This document shows, one piece after another, positions 41,760 to 50,800 of a stretch of 64,000 bases of DNA. The first letter of the stretch is position 1, and each line of letters starts with the position of its first letter. The stretch comes from Nocardia ninae NBRC 108245 (GTDB lineage Bacteria; Actinomycetota; Actinomycetes; Mycobacteriales; Mycobacteriaceae), in NCBI RefSeq assembly GCF_007990755.1, contig NZ_BJXA01000043.1, positions 1 to 64,000 on the forward strand, given 5' to 3'. The notes under the pieces are model-generated. The model had not been told where the DNA came from. It ran no database searches and saw only the letters and a list, made by a program, of their open reading frames with translations. The translations under genes and the position numbers were made by a program.

Positions 41760-42182
41760 TCACGGCGTCGCGATGTTCCCGACCCGATCCGGCGGCACGA
41801 CCGTCTCGCGCCGGTGCGTGTAGTCCGAGCGGCGCAGGAGCATGGCGGCGAGCATCGTGCCGAACATCAGCACGTGCCCGACCGTCATCAGGGTGTCGGC
41901 CGTGATGGCTCCGGTCGCGAGCGGCACCAGGAGCACTGCGAAGGGCGCGATCATCGCCACGGACATCTCGAGGATCATCCGTCGGCTGTGCCCGCGTATC
42001 GCCATCCACCCGGCCATGCCGATCGTCATATCGGCCGCCATGACCAGCGTGCTCGCCACCGGCCGGTCGTGCAGACCGGGCCAGATCAGCATCCACAGCA
42101 GAGCAAGCAGGCCCATGCCGATGAACATCGCCAGCACCATCTCGAGGTAGTGGCCGACGAAGGTGAAGATCTGTCGCTGCAT
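41760..42182 (-). CDS. Small Met-rich membrane protein
   Basis: 140 aa, ATG 42182. Four membrane helices, strikingly rich in Met (LEMVLAMFIGMGLLALLWML, LVMAADMTIGMAGWMAI, MILEMSVAMIAPFAVLL, LMTVGHVLMFGTMLAAML) with scattered His. The family is not recognised; Met/His-rich helices occur in metal- (copper-) handling membrane proteins, an inference only. First gene behind the twin 22-bp operators and divergent from the TetR gene; followed 32 bp later by another membrane protein. Confidence 0.7.
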   Translation of the reverse strand: MQRQIFTFVGHYLEMVLAMFIGMGLLALLWMLIWPGLHDRPVASTLVMAADMTIGMAGWMAIRGHSRRMILEMSVAMIAPFAVLLVPLATGAITADTLMTVGHVLMFGTMLAAMLLRRSDYTHRRETVVPPDRVGNIATP

Positions 42183-42198
42183 GATGCCCTCCGAACTG

Positions 42199-42266
42199 TA
42201 ACGCGAAAATCCTCGTGTTAGTGACGATACGCACGGCCGGGCACTAATGCAAGAATCCTCGCGTTA
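42199..42266. promoter_or_regulatory. Twin 22-bp TetR operators in divergent promoter
   Basis: Two related sites, 42199-42220 (TAACGCGA-AAATCC-TCGTGTTA) and 42245-42266 (TAATGCAA-GAATCC-TCGCGTTA), start 46 bp apart. The core AATCCTCG and outer TAA/TTA are shared. They cover the promoters of both the membrane-protein pair and the TetR gene. Confidence 0.8.
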
Positions 42267-42276
42267 TGATCTAGGT

Positions 42277-42879
42277 ATGGACGACCGACGAACCATGCAG
42301 CGGCCCGGTGGACGGTCCGCACGCGTGCGCGCCGCAGTCCACGCAGCAGTGCTCGGGCTGCTGGAGACGCATCCGTGGGAAGAATTGAGCGTCCCGTTGG
42401 TCGCCACGGCGTCCGGGGTGCACCAGGCGACGATCTACCGGCGGTGGGGCACGATGTCAGCCCTACTGCACGACGTGGTCGACGAGTGGTCGACCACCAC
42501 CGCGTCCCTTCCCGACACCGGCGCCCTGCCCGATGACCTCCATCGCTACGCCGCCGCGGTCGCGACTTCACTGCGGAACGGAAATGTCCCGCTGATTCTT
42601 CGGGCCGTGGTCATGGAAATCCGGCCGGGACAACAGCGTCGACGTTCACCGGCCTTCGCCGAACGCGAGCGTCAACTACAGGCGATGCTCGATCGCGCGG
42701 AACAGCGTGGCGAGCCGGTCCCCACGCTGGCCGACCTGGTCGAGCTGGTCGTGGCGCCCCTGTACTTCCACGCCTTGTTCACCGAACCGATGACCGACGC
42801 CGAAGCAAGGCGTCTCGTCGACCGGCTCCTCGACATAGTTGCGCACCGCGGCTCCGCTGCCTCGGCAACGCGCGCGTGA
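42277..42879 (+). CDS. TetR-family regulator of the membrane-protein pair
   Basis: 200 aa from ATG 42277. An earlier in-frame ATG at 42247 is rejected because it lies inside the second operator. The TetR domain has VPLVATASGVHQATIYRRWGTMSALL; the C-terminal domain is of the TetR_C_16-like/AcrR type. It is divergent from two small membrane protein genes and should repress them and itself. The ligand may be whatever those proteins transport or detoxify. Confidence 0.88.
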   Translation: MDDRRTMQRPGGRSARVRAAVHAAVLGLLETHPWEELSVPLVATASGVHQATIYRRWGTMSALLHDVVDEWSTTTASLPDTGALPDDLHRYAAAVATSLRNGNVPLILRAVVMEIRPGQQRRRSPAFAERERQLQAMLDRAEQRGEPVPTLADLVELVVAPLYFHALFTEPMTDAEARRLVDRLLDIVAHRGSAASATRA

Positions 42880-42981
42880 GCGGTATGACCCGCGACAACG
42901 GCAAATTCAGCCACGTGGCAGGACCCGCTTCCGCTGGTTCGATCAGCCGAGGTCCCGGCCTCCGTTGGCAGCGCGATCGCG

Positions 42982-43022
42982 GAACCACCTACCGCCGCTT
43001 CGCGACCGCGGGTAGGTGGTTC
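42982..43022. terminator. Hairpin overlapping the end of the nat gene
   Basis: Perfect 12-bp stem GAACCACCTACC (42982-42993) / GGTAGGTGGTTC (43011-43022) with a 17-nt loop. It spans the nat stop codon and lies between convergent TetR and nat genes, so it can end both transcripts. The right arm codes for residues LNHLP of the protein. Confidence 0.65.
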
Positions 43023-43765
43023 AAGGCGATACCGAACAGATCGCGGTAGGCGGCCAGCGCCGCCTCGTCGGTCAGGGTCTGTTCGGTGCGCTCGCCGTTC
43101 TCGGTGCGGGTCAGGGTGTGGTCGTTGAGGGTGATGCGGCCGGTGGCAGTGGGTCGCGAGCACACCAGTTTGCCGGTGAAGTGCGAATCCGGCGAAGTCT
43201 GGTGATACCAGCAGAACGGCTCGAAGTCGATCAGCCGGCGGGGCCGGGCCTCGATCCGATACTGCCGCTCGTTGTCGCGGAGCAGGTCGAGGTCGCCGCT
43301 GCCGTCCTCGACCGGGACGACCCGGAACACACCGGCCGGATCGGATTGGTCGTCGGCGCTGTCCAGACGCAGCGGATACCAGGCGTTTCGGCCGAATCCC
43401 ACGTCCACCAGCCACGGACCGTCCAGGTCCACGCGCAGCACGAGATGGTCGAACGGCGGCCGGACGTGCCCGCCGTCGTACACACCGGAGGCCAGCATCG
43501 TCACCGGGAACCCGAGGGCCGACAGCAGGGTGCCGAACGCTCCGTTCAACTCGTAGCAGAACCCGCCGCGCCGCCGTCGCACGATCTTGTCCACCAACAG
43601 CTTCTCGTCGAGCACGATGCGTTCGCCGAGATGAATGCTGAGATTCTCGAACGGCACCGTGTCGAGATGCCGCCGCTGGAGGTCGCGCAGGGTGTCGAGG
43701 TCGGGACGAACCGAGGCCTCGACTCCGATCCGCCGCAGGTAGTCGAGTACGAGGTCATGATCCAT
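42989..43765 (-). CDS. nat: Arylamine N-acetyltransferase
   Basis: 258 aa, ATG 43765. It transfers acetyl (or propionyl) from CoA to arylamines, hydrazines such as isoniazid, and related amines. The Cys-His-Asp triad is complete: Cys70 in RRGGFCYELN, His107 in PPFDHLVL and Asp121 in WLVDVGFG. N-terminal FENLSIHLG and length also match the family. In mycobacteria nat lies in a sterol-degradation operon; here it stands alone between a TetR gene and the APH-like gene. Cytosolic. Possible contributor to drug tolerance. Confidence 0.95.
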   Translation of the reverse strand: MDHDLVLDYLRRIGVEASVRPDLDTLRDLQRRHLDTVPFENLSIHLGERIVLDEKLLVDKIVRRRRGGFCYELNGAFGTLLSALGFPVTMLASGVYDGGHVRPPFDHLVLRVDLDGPWLVDVGFGRNAWYPLRLDSADDQSDPAGVFRVVPVEDGSGDLDLLRDNERQYRIEARPRRLIDFEPFCWYHQTSPDSHFTGKLVCSRPTATGRITLNDHTLTRTENGERTEQTLTDEAALAAYRDLFGIALNHLPAVAKRR

Positions 43766-43954
43766 CCACCGACACTAACGGCCGTCGAGCATGCCCGAGA
43801 GGCGAGCGCGGCTGTTTGTGGCGCGAGACATTGCCCCACAACAGGTTCGGAGGTGCGCGCGGATCGGGTCATCGGCGCGAGCTGACCGAACGCGGACGTG
43901 AACGCGAGATCATGGCCGCCGCGGCACATTGATCATGGCGACTAAAGTGGCCGG

Positions 43955-44028
43955 TATGCGTTGACCCCAGCCCGGTAGCCGGGCACCACCTCACCTCCTT
44001 CGTGTCCACATTCCGAACCTACGAAGGA
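43955..44028 (+). promoter_or_regulatory. Possible attenuator leader: two-codon uORF and SD-sequestering hairpin
   Basis: In order: a minimal uORF ATG-CGT-TGA (43955-43963), a small hairpin GCCCGG-TAG-CCGGGC (43969-43983), and a 9-bp inverted repeat CTCCTTCGT (43994-44002) / ACGAAGGAG (44020-44028). The last arm contains the SD of the APH-like gene whose ATG is 44038. Folding would hide the SD until something opens it. Confidence 0.5.
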
Positions 44029-44037
44029 GATTCGACG

Positions 44038-44970
44038 ATGAGCACGTCGATCCGCATCGACGTCCCCGCCGCTTTGGCGGCGTCACACAGTGCACACGAC
44101 GGTGCGTCCGGTCGTGCCTGGATCGCGGCGTTGCCCGGCCTGGCCGCGGGCTTCCTCGACCGCTGGGCGTTGCGCCTGGACGGTCCGGCACGACACGGCA
44201 TGGTGTCACTGGTGCTGCCGGTGATCAAGGCGGACGGAACGCCCGCCGCGTTGAAACTACAGCCGGTCAACGAGGAGAACGTGGGCGAGCCCCTCGGCCT
44301 GCGCGGCTGGAACGGCGACGGCGCGGTGCGCCTGCTCGACCACGATCCGGACACCGGCACGCTGCTACTGGAACGGCTGGATGCAACCCGTCCACTGTCT
44401 TCGGTGGCCGACGACCGCGCCGCACTGCGGATTCTCGCCGAGCTACTGGCCCGCTTGGTCGCGGCTCCCGCACCAGCCGGGCTGCGGCGACTGGCCGACA
44501 TCGCCGCCGCCATGCTCGATCAAGTGCCCCGAATCGTGGCGGCGTTGCCCGACCCGGCCGAGCGGCAGCTGGTTCGCACCTGCGCATCCGCCGTCGCCGA
44601 GCTCGTCGATGAACCCGGCGACCGGTTGCTGCACTGGGACCTGCATTTCGACAACATCCTCGCGGCCGAGCGGGAACCGTGGCTGGCCATCGATCCGAAG
44701 CCGCTCGCGGGCGATCCCGGCTTCGAGCTGCTGCCCGCGTTGGGTAATCGCTGGGAAGAGATGGTCGCCACCGGCGACACGGCGCGGGCCGTGCGCTACC
44801 GCTTCGACCTGCTCACCGAGGTACTCGGCCTCGACCGGCAGCGGGCGGCGGGCTGGACGCTGGGTCGCGTGCTGCAGAACGCGCACTGGGACGTCGAGGA
44901 CGGCCACACCGCCCTGGATCCGGCCCAGATCGCCATCGCGACCATCTTGCTCGACTCCCGGCTGCGCTGA
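44038..44970 (+). CDS. APH(6)-type aminoglycoside/hydroxyurea phosphotransferase
   Basis: 310 aa from ATG 44038 ([10 protein letters not shown]). It matches the streptomycin 6-kinase group: an N-terminal lobe with the ATP Lys in AALKLQPVNEEN, GEPLGLRGWNGDGAVRLLDHD, then the catalytic loop LLHWDLHFDNIL (HxDxxxxN) and metal Asp in WLAIDPKPLAGDPGFEL. It would phosphorylate streptomycin-like aminocyclitols (or hydroxyurea) in the cytosol and may give intrinsic low-level resistance. Chromosomal context without mobile genes suggests a native gene. The upstream hairpin and two-codon uORF suggest inducible translation. Confidence 0.9.
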   Translation: MSTSIRIDVPAALAASHSAHDGASGRAWIAALPGLAAGFLDRWALRLDGPARHGMVSLVLPVIKADGTPAALKLQPVNEENVGEPLGLRGWNGDGAVRLLDHDPDTGTLLLERLDATRPLSSVADDRAALRILAELLARLVAAPAPAGLRRLADIAAAMLDQVPRIVAALPDPAERQLVRTCASAVAELVDEPGDRLLHWDLHFDNILAAEREPWLAIDPKPLAGDPGFELLPALGNRWEEMVATGDTARAVRYRFDLLTEVLGLDRQRAAGWTLGRVLQNAHWDVEDGHTALDPAQIAIATILLDSRLR

Positions 44971-45176
44971 GGTCGGTCTGCCGGGACTGCGGAAAACCGC
45001 AGCCGCCGAATACCGCTCACGACAGCGACTTCGAGCTCCCTGACGACCCCGCAACGCCTCACCATGGCATCGACTCGGGACTGTGCACAGTCCTTCGACC
45101 CGAACTAATCGAGGCCGGCACCAACGTCCCGCATGCCGATTTCCAGCGGACTGGCCCACCACCGATCGGTAAGGGC

Positions 45177-45473
45177 TTACCAGCGGTTCCGTATCTGCCG
45201 GATGATCAGATACGGGACATCGGCAGCCCCGTACAGGCTCGGCGGGCTCGAGCGCCGTCGCCGTGGCGGGGGAAGGTTCGGGTACTTCCTCCGGAGCTCG
45301 TCGAAAATCCGCTGCTCCTGTCCCGAAGCTTCGCTTTGCTCCTGCTGCTGCCGCGCGAAATGCTCCTTATGCCAACGGTTTCTAGCGCGGTCTTCCTTGA
45401 GGGCGCTGATGGAGATCGCGAGGAATCCCAAGCCGACCAGGCCGACAGGGACCACCAACACCAAGAGCTCCAT
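45177..45473 (-). CDS. Small single-helix membrane protein
   Basis: 98 aa from ATG 45473 (an in-frame TTG lies 6 nt upstream). One N-terminal membrane helix (LLVLVVPVGLVGLGFLAIS) is followed by a long charged, Gln-rich helix (WHKEHFARQQQEQSEASGQEQRIFDELRRKYP) and a Pro/Arg-rich tail. It is predicted to be anchored with its tail in the cytosol. No family recognised and the SD is poor, so the call is moderate. Confidence 0.5.
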   Translation of the reverse strand: MELLVLVVPVGLVGLGFLAISISALKEDRARNRWHKEHFARQQQEQSEASGQEQRIFDELRRKYPNLPPPRRRRSSPPSLYGAADVPYLIIRQIRNRW

Positions 45474-45652
45474 ACCCAAGTGTTGCTGGACGGCGCATGT
45501 TCCTGCAGCGATATCAGTCGGTCTTGACAGAGATCCGCGCCTGGATGTCCCTGCGGAGCCGAAGACCGCGCGGCCTGAATGGCGCCCACCTCACCGACGA
45601 GGAATACCTTGCCATCCGAGACCTCGCCCGCACAGACCGGTCGATCGGTGTC

Positions 45653-47128
45653 TCAGACTGCCTGAATGGTGCCTTCGGATCGGGCGGGCTGTGGTGCACG
45701 TGCGGTGGCGCGCATGCGCAGTTGCCGAGGCTGCGGCACGACAGCCATGGTGGGCCTGGTGTCGGTACCGGGAACAGTCTGCAGCCGCCAGCGAGCCGCG
45801 ATGGTCGCCAAGGCCAGGGTCGCCTCGGTCACAGCGAAGTTGTCACCGATACATTTGCGGGCACCGGTGGCGAACGGCAGCAACGCATTACGCGGGGGTG
45901 GCGTGGCGAGGCCGGGATCGAATCGGTCAGGGTCGAACCGCTCGGGGTCGGGATACAGATCTGCCCGATGTTGGATCGCATACGAGCTGTAGATCAAGGT
46001 GGTACCGGCAGCCAGCGAGTGCTTTCCGAGCTGCGTGTCCTCGGTCACCGTCCGAGTCTGTAACCAGCCTGGTGGGCGCAGCCGGAGAACTTCGGTGATC
46101 ACCTGGCCGGTGAACTGCAGGTTCGGCAAATCCTCGTGCCGCGCGGATCGCCCGGCCAGAACAGTGTCGACCTCGGCGTGCACACGGGCGGCGAACTCAG
46201 GATGCTGATCGAGCAGGATCAACGCCCACGCCAGAGTCGCGGCACTCGTATCGGTGCCCGCGAAGAAGAACGTGAGCACCTGATCGACGATCTCGTCGTC
46301 GCTCAACTGCCCACCGCCCGCACTGTCTCGGGCAAAAACCAACGCCGAGAACAGATCACCGCGATCGACACCCTCGGCACGACGCTGTACTACTAGCGCG
46401 CCCAGAATGGCGCGTGCCTCGGCAGCCGCCGCTATGCAGGCGCGATTACCCAGTATCGGCAACCGCCGCATCCACTCCGGCATCATCACCTGCCGCATCA
46501 CACCGGCGAAGACGGCTTCGACATCGCGAAGTAGCCGCTCCTGCTTCGCATCCGAGATCGCCCCATCGAACAATGTCGCAGCGATCACGCGCGCGGCGAA
46601 GGTGTGCAGTTGGGCCTTCACGTCGACGACCTGGCCGTCGTGCCAGGAATCGACCAGTTCGGAAATCTTCTGCGCCATCACAGGCACGTACGCGGCGATG
46701 CGTTTCGCACTGAACACTGGCTGCAGCAGACGCCGTTGCCGGCGATGTTTCGCGTGCGGGCACGTCGCCAAGCCCTCACCGACCAACTCTCTCCCGCTGT
46801 CGAATGTCGGCCCACCCTTGTCGAAGATCTTGTCATGCAGCAACACCTGGCGAGTCAGCTCCAGATCGCACACCACCACTGCGGTCACCGGCCCCAGGCC
46901 GATAGCGACCAGGTCACCGTGCGCAGGCAGCGACGCCATGAATCCCAATGGATCACGCAACATCGGCGCCAGATGCCCCAGCACAGGTAACCGGTGCGGC
47001 GCCATCGCGATCGGCACGGGACGCTCGTTCCCGTCAGCGTCCCGCGCTCCGCCAGCTACCACAGGCCCACCCCCCGACACCCGACGAACCACCTCTACTA
47101 CCCGACGAATTCCCGGATACTCGCCCAT
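45653..47128 (-). CDS. Cytochrome P450 monooxygenase
   Basis: 491 aa from ATG 47128, chosen for GAGGGAGGGGG about 7 nt upstream. All P450 motifs are present: I-helix FFFAGTDTSAATLAW, K-helix ExxR in ITEVLRLRPPGW, the PERF-like YPDPERFDPDRF, and the heme loop FATGARKCIGDNFA. The layout resembles the CYP102/CYP170-like bacterial class E group that hydroxylates terpenes or fatty acids. It is soluble. It could tailor the NRPS product encoded 0.5 kb downstream on the same strand, or act independently; a small secreted-protein gene lies between. No ferredoxin gene is adjacent. Confidence 0.93.
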   Translation of the reverse strand: MGEYPGIRRVVEVVRRVSGGGPVVAGGARDADGNERPVPIAMAPHRLPVLGHLAPMLRDPLGFMASLPAHGDLVAIGLGPVTAVVVCDLELTRQVLLHDKIFDKGGPTFDSGRELVGEGLATCPHAKHRRQRRLLQPVFSAKRIAAYVPVMAQKISELVDSWHDGQVVDVKAQLHTFAARVIAATLFDGAISDAKQERLLRDVEAVFAGVMRQVMMPEWMRRLPILGNRACIAAAAEARAILGALVVQRRAEGVDRGDLFSALVFARDSAGGGQLSDDEIVDQVLTFFFAGTDTSAATLAWALILLDQHPEFAARVHAEVDTVLAGRSARHEDLPNLQFTGQVITEVLRLRPPGWLQTRTVTEDTQLGKHSLAAGTTLIYSSYAIQHRADLYPDPERFDPDRFDPGLATPPPRNALLPFATGARKCIGDNFAVTEATLALATIAARWRLQTVPGTDTRPTMAVVPQPRQLRMRATARAPQPARSEGTIQAV

Positions 47129-47330
47129 GCCTATCCCCCTCCCTCGCAGAGACAACTACCCACCCAGTGTCCGCTGTCCCCCACCACACGACCTACCACC
47201 CGTCCGGGTGGACTTTGCCGGACCAAGCGGTATCTGCTCGAAACCGCTTGGCTACCAGGCGATCCGGATCGACAAGCCCGCCGGTCGCTCAGCCGAGCGA
47301 GGCCCCGGCTCTACTCTCTGCTCGGGCGAT

Positions 47331-47747
47331 TCAGCCGAAGCTGCCGGTGCTCGGCTTGTCGACAACCTTGACGACGATGACATCGGTGACGGTCACGGCG
47401 TCGTGGCTGCCGATCGGGCGCTCGTAGGCGCAGGCGCCGCGCACGTGGATCTCTTCACCCGCCGGGAGGTTGCCCAGCGAGGTCTGGACCATTTTGCCGT
47501 CGGGGATGGCGAAGGAGGTGGGGTTGTTGCCGCCGAAGATCTCGCCGGTCTTGTTGTTGAAAATCCAGCACACCCCTTCGGTGTTCGGGTTGCGGAACTT
47601 GGCCGATACGGTGCCCGGCACCGAGAAGGTCTCTTCGATCACCGGAGCGTCGAGGCCGGGGATCGCGGCGGCGGTGTTCGACGGGAGCACCACTGCGGCG
47701 GCGGACAACGCGAAAAGCGCGAGCACGGGAAGTCTGCGATTGATCAT
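47331..47747 (-). CDS. Small secreted beta-rich protein
   Basis: 138 aa, ATG 47747. A signal peptide (RLPVLALFALSAAAVVLPSNTAAA, cut near AAAIP) is followed by a ~110-residue domain of alternating strands with two Cys (EGVCWIFNN, RGACAYER) that may pair. Sequence such as PGTVSAKFRNPNTEGVCWIF and EEIHVRGACAYE fits a small Ig- or lipocalin-like extracellular protein. No family recognised. It lies directly after the NRPS thioesterase end on the same strand, with ~97 bp between. Confidence 0.65.
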   Translation of the reverse strand: MINRRLPVLALFALSAAAVVLPSNTAAAIPGLDAPVIEETFSVPGTVSAKFRNPNTEGVCWIFNNKTGEIFGGNNPTSFAIPDGKMVQTSLGNLPAGEEIHVRGACAYERPIGSHDAVTVTDVIVVKVVDKPSTGSFG

Positions 47748-47843
47748 GCTCGAGATGATGCCACCCAGTCGCCAGGCCCCCTATTTTTCGGGGCACATCG
47801 CCGAATCAATTCGACCGCAACATTATTCGACACGACAGACAAG

Positions 47844-50800
47844 CTACTCGGCGGATTCGAGGAGGGTCTTCATCGTGCGGCCGATGGCGGCCATCGGTTC
47901 GTCGCGGTCGAAGTCGGCGTGGGGATGAGCGACTTCGAATGTCTCGATGACGCCGCCGAGGTGTGGCCGCCACAGCTGGGTCAGGTGCTCCGTTGCCGCC
48001 GCGATCGAATTGCCGTCTGCGTCGACGGTCGCGCAGAATATTGTGGCGTCGCCGGAGAAGAATGGTGAGTCGTATCGGTGATACAGCCCGATATTGTTGG
48101 TGATCATTCGGGCCAGTCGCTCGGTCAGTTCGGCTACCTGCGACGCTGCCAGCTGATCGCCGAGCCGATCCGACATCCAGCTCGTGAACGCTTCTTTCAT
48201 CTCGTCCTGGTCGATTTCCGGGGGTGCGTCCGAGGATTGCGCGGGTTGGGGGTCCAACAGCCCCAGGAATCCGACTTCGAACCCGCGACGTGCGAGTTCG
48301 GCCGCCACCGCGTGTGCCACCGCACCGCCGTGGGACCAGCCCAGCAGGTGGAACGGCCCGGCATCCTGCACGAGCAGGATCTGCTCGACGTAATCGTGCA
48401 CCATTTCCTCGAACGACGTCGCCATCGGCTCGCCGTCGAAGCCGCGCGATTGGAGGGCGTACACGGGCCGGTCGGGTAGGTGGCTGCCCAATTTCCGGTA
48501 GCCCCAACCGTGTCCGCCGCCCGGGGGTGCGCACCAGATCGGTTTCCGCGAGCCGGAACTCTTCAATATCAGCACCGGATCGAAGTGGTACGCGGTCAGC
48601 TCGTTGTCGAGTTGTCCGGCCAGCTCCGCCGGTGTCGGTGCGGTGAACACCACCTGGATCGGCACCTCGACGCCGAGGATCGCCCGGATCCGGCTGACCA
48701 GCCGGGTCACCAGCAGCGAATGCCCGCCGAGGTCGAAGAAGTTGTCGTCGATGCCGACCCGGGCCAGCCCGAGCACCTCGGCGTACAGAGCGGTCAGCGT
48801 CTGTTCCCGTTCGGTGCGCGGGGCCCGGTAGTCGGCGGTGGCGACGAATTCCGGATCCGGCAGCGCCGCTCGATCCAGCTTTCCGTTGGCGGTCAACGGG
48901 AACTGCTCCAGCACCAGCACCGCCGCCGGGACCATGAACTCCGGCAACCGCGACAGCAGGAACGCGCGCACGCCCGCGACCAGGAGCCCGCTGTATGGGT
49001 TGTTGGTGTATCGCGACGGATCGGCTGCCGGGATCTGCGCGGTGAATACCTCGGTGAGATGTGCGTCATCGGTGATCACGGGGTCGATGAATACCGCGTC
49101 CATGCAATCCGGTCGCGCCGACCAGGTGACCGCGGTGGTGAATCCCAGCCGCTCGCCCAGCACGTGCAGGTCCTCCGGAAGCAGTGCTGCGCCGGCCCGA
49201 TCCGCCGGTTCGGGCAGTATCGTTTCGGTGCCGAGCAGGCCGGTCTCGCCGGTGACGTGCTCGCCCGCCCGGAGGCAGCGCGCGGCAGCGACGTCGTCGA
49301 CCAGTCCCGCGTGCGGGATGTCGGTGATCCGGACCGAGCCGCCGCGGTGGGCGTGCAGGACGGCTTCCAGCGAGTCGCAATCGGAGAACCCGACGTGCGG
49401 CGCGGCTGCCACGGATATCGCCTGCGCCGGGGCTTTCCGGAGTACGACGTCGTAGCGGTACCGCGTCAGCTCATTGACTGCCCATCCCCGTTTGAGCTCG
49501 ACGTCCACCACCGCGATCTCGTCTTCGAGACCGGCCAGCGCCTGGAAGTACTCGGGAGCCACCAGCAGCTCCTGTTCGGCAGCGATGCTGCGGCGCACCC
49601 GTTCCCACGTCGTGCCGGGGTCGTCGTCACCACTGCCGCGCGCGATCGCCACCCCCGTGGCGAACTCCTCTACGAGCGCGAGGTTCCTGATGTCGCCGAG
49701 GAACAAAGCCCCACCGGGCGCCAGCAACCGCAACGCGTGCCCGATGACCCGCCGCAGATACGTCTCGCTCGGGAAGTACTGCACCACCGAGTTCAGCACC
49801 ACCGTGTCGAAGGAGTTCTCGACCAGCCCGGTGACATCATCAGCGCCTTGCACACGCAAAGAGACCCGATCGATCCAGTCGGCGCCTGAATCTCGCAGTC
49901 GCCGTGCCAATTCCGCGATCGTCGCAGCAGAGAAGTCGGTAGCCCAGTACTCCTTGCTCTCCGGTGCCAGCTCCGCCAGCAGCAACCCCGAGCCGACACC
50001 GATCTCGAGCACACGTCCCGCGCCGAGCTCCCGGATCCGCCGCACCGTGTGTGACCGCCATTCCCGCATCTGCTCGATCGCGATAGCGGACCCGGAATAG
50101 CTGCTGTTCCAGCCGCTGAAGTCCGCACCGAAGTCGGCCTGCTGCCCGGACTCGGCATACAAGTCCTCGTACACCCGGCGCCACTGCTCGACCAGCTCGC
50201 TCTCACCGTGGACGGCGTCCGCATCGGAGGTGGAAACGCCTCCGGCGGCGGCGGTCTCGGCGGGCACGACGTAACCGACCAGCTGCTTGCCCAACTCCCC
50301 CGCATCACGCGCGACCACCACCGCCTGCGCGACCAACGGATGCGACACCAGCACTGATTCGATCTCGCCCGGCTCGACTCGGAACCCACGGATCTTCACC
50401 TGGTCATCGGCCCGACCGACGAACTCGAGCACACCCGTCCGGGCCCACCGCACCAGATCGCCTGTCCGATACAACCGTTCACCCGTCGAGTTGAACGGAT
50501 CGGCGACAAACCGGGCCGCCGTCAAACCCGGGCGGCCGTGATACCCGCGCGCCAATTGCGCACCGCCCACATACAACTCACCGGCTACTCCGACCGGAAC
50601 CGGCGACAACCCCGAATCCAGCACGTAGGCGCGCAGATTCGGCAGCGGCGAGCCGATCGGCAGCGCTGCGCCCACCGAGACGGCGGATGCCACGGCCATG
50701 GCCGCGAACACCGTTGTCTCCGTCGGACCGTATCCGTTGACGACCTCGACGCCCGGGATGCGAGCGCGCGTACGTTCGACCACCGCCGCGGTCAGCGGCT

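Noticed and set aside
42247-42276. Earlier in-frame ATG for the TetR gene
   Set aside because: It falls inside the second 22-bp operator and the added ten residues are not TetR-like; 42277 is preferred.
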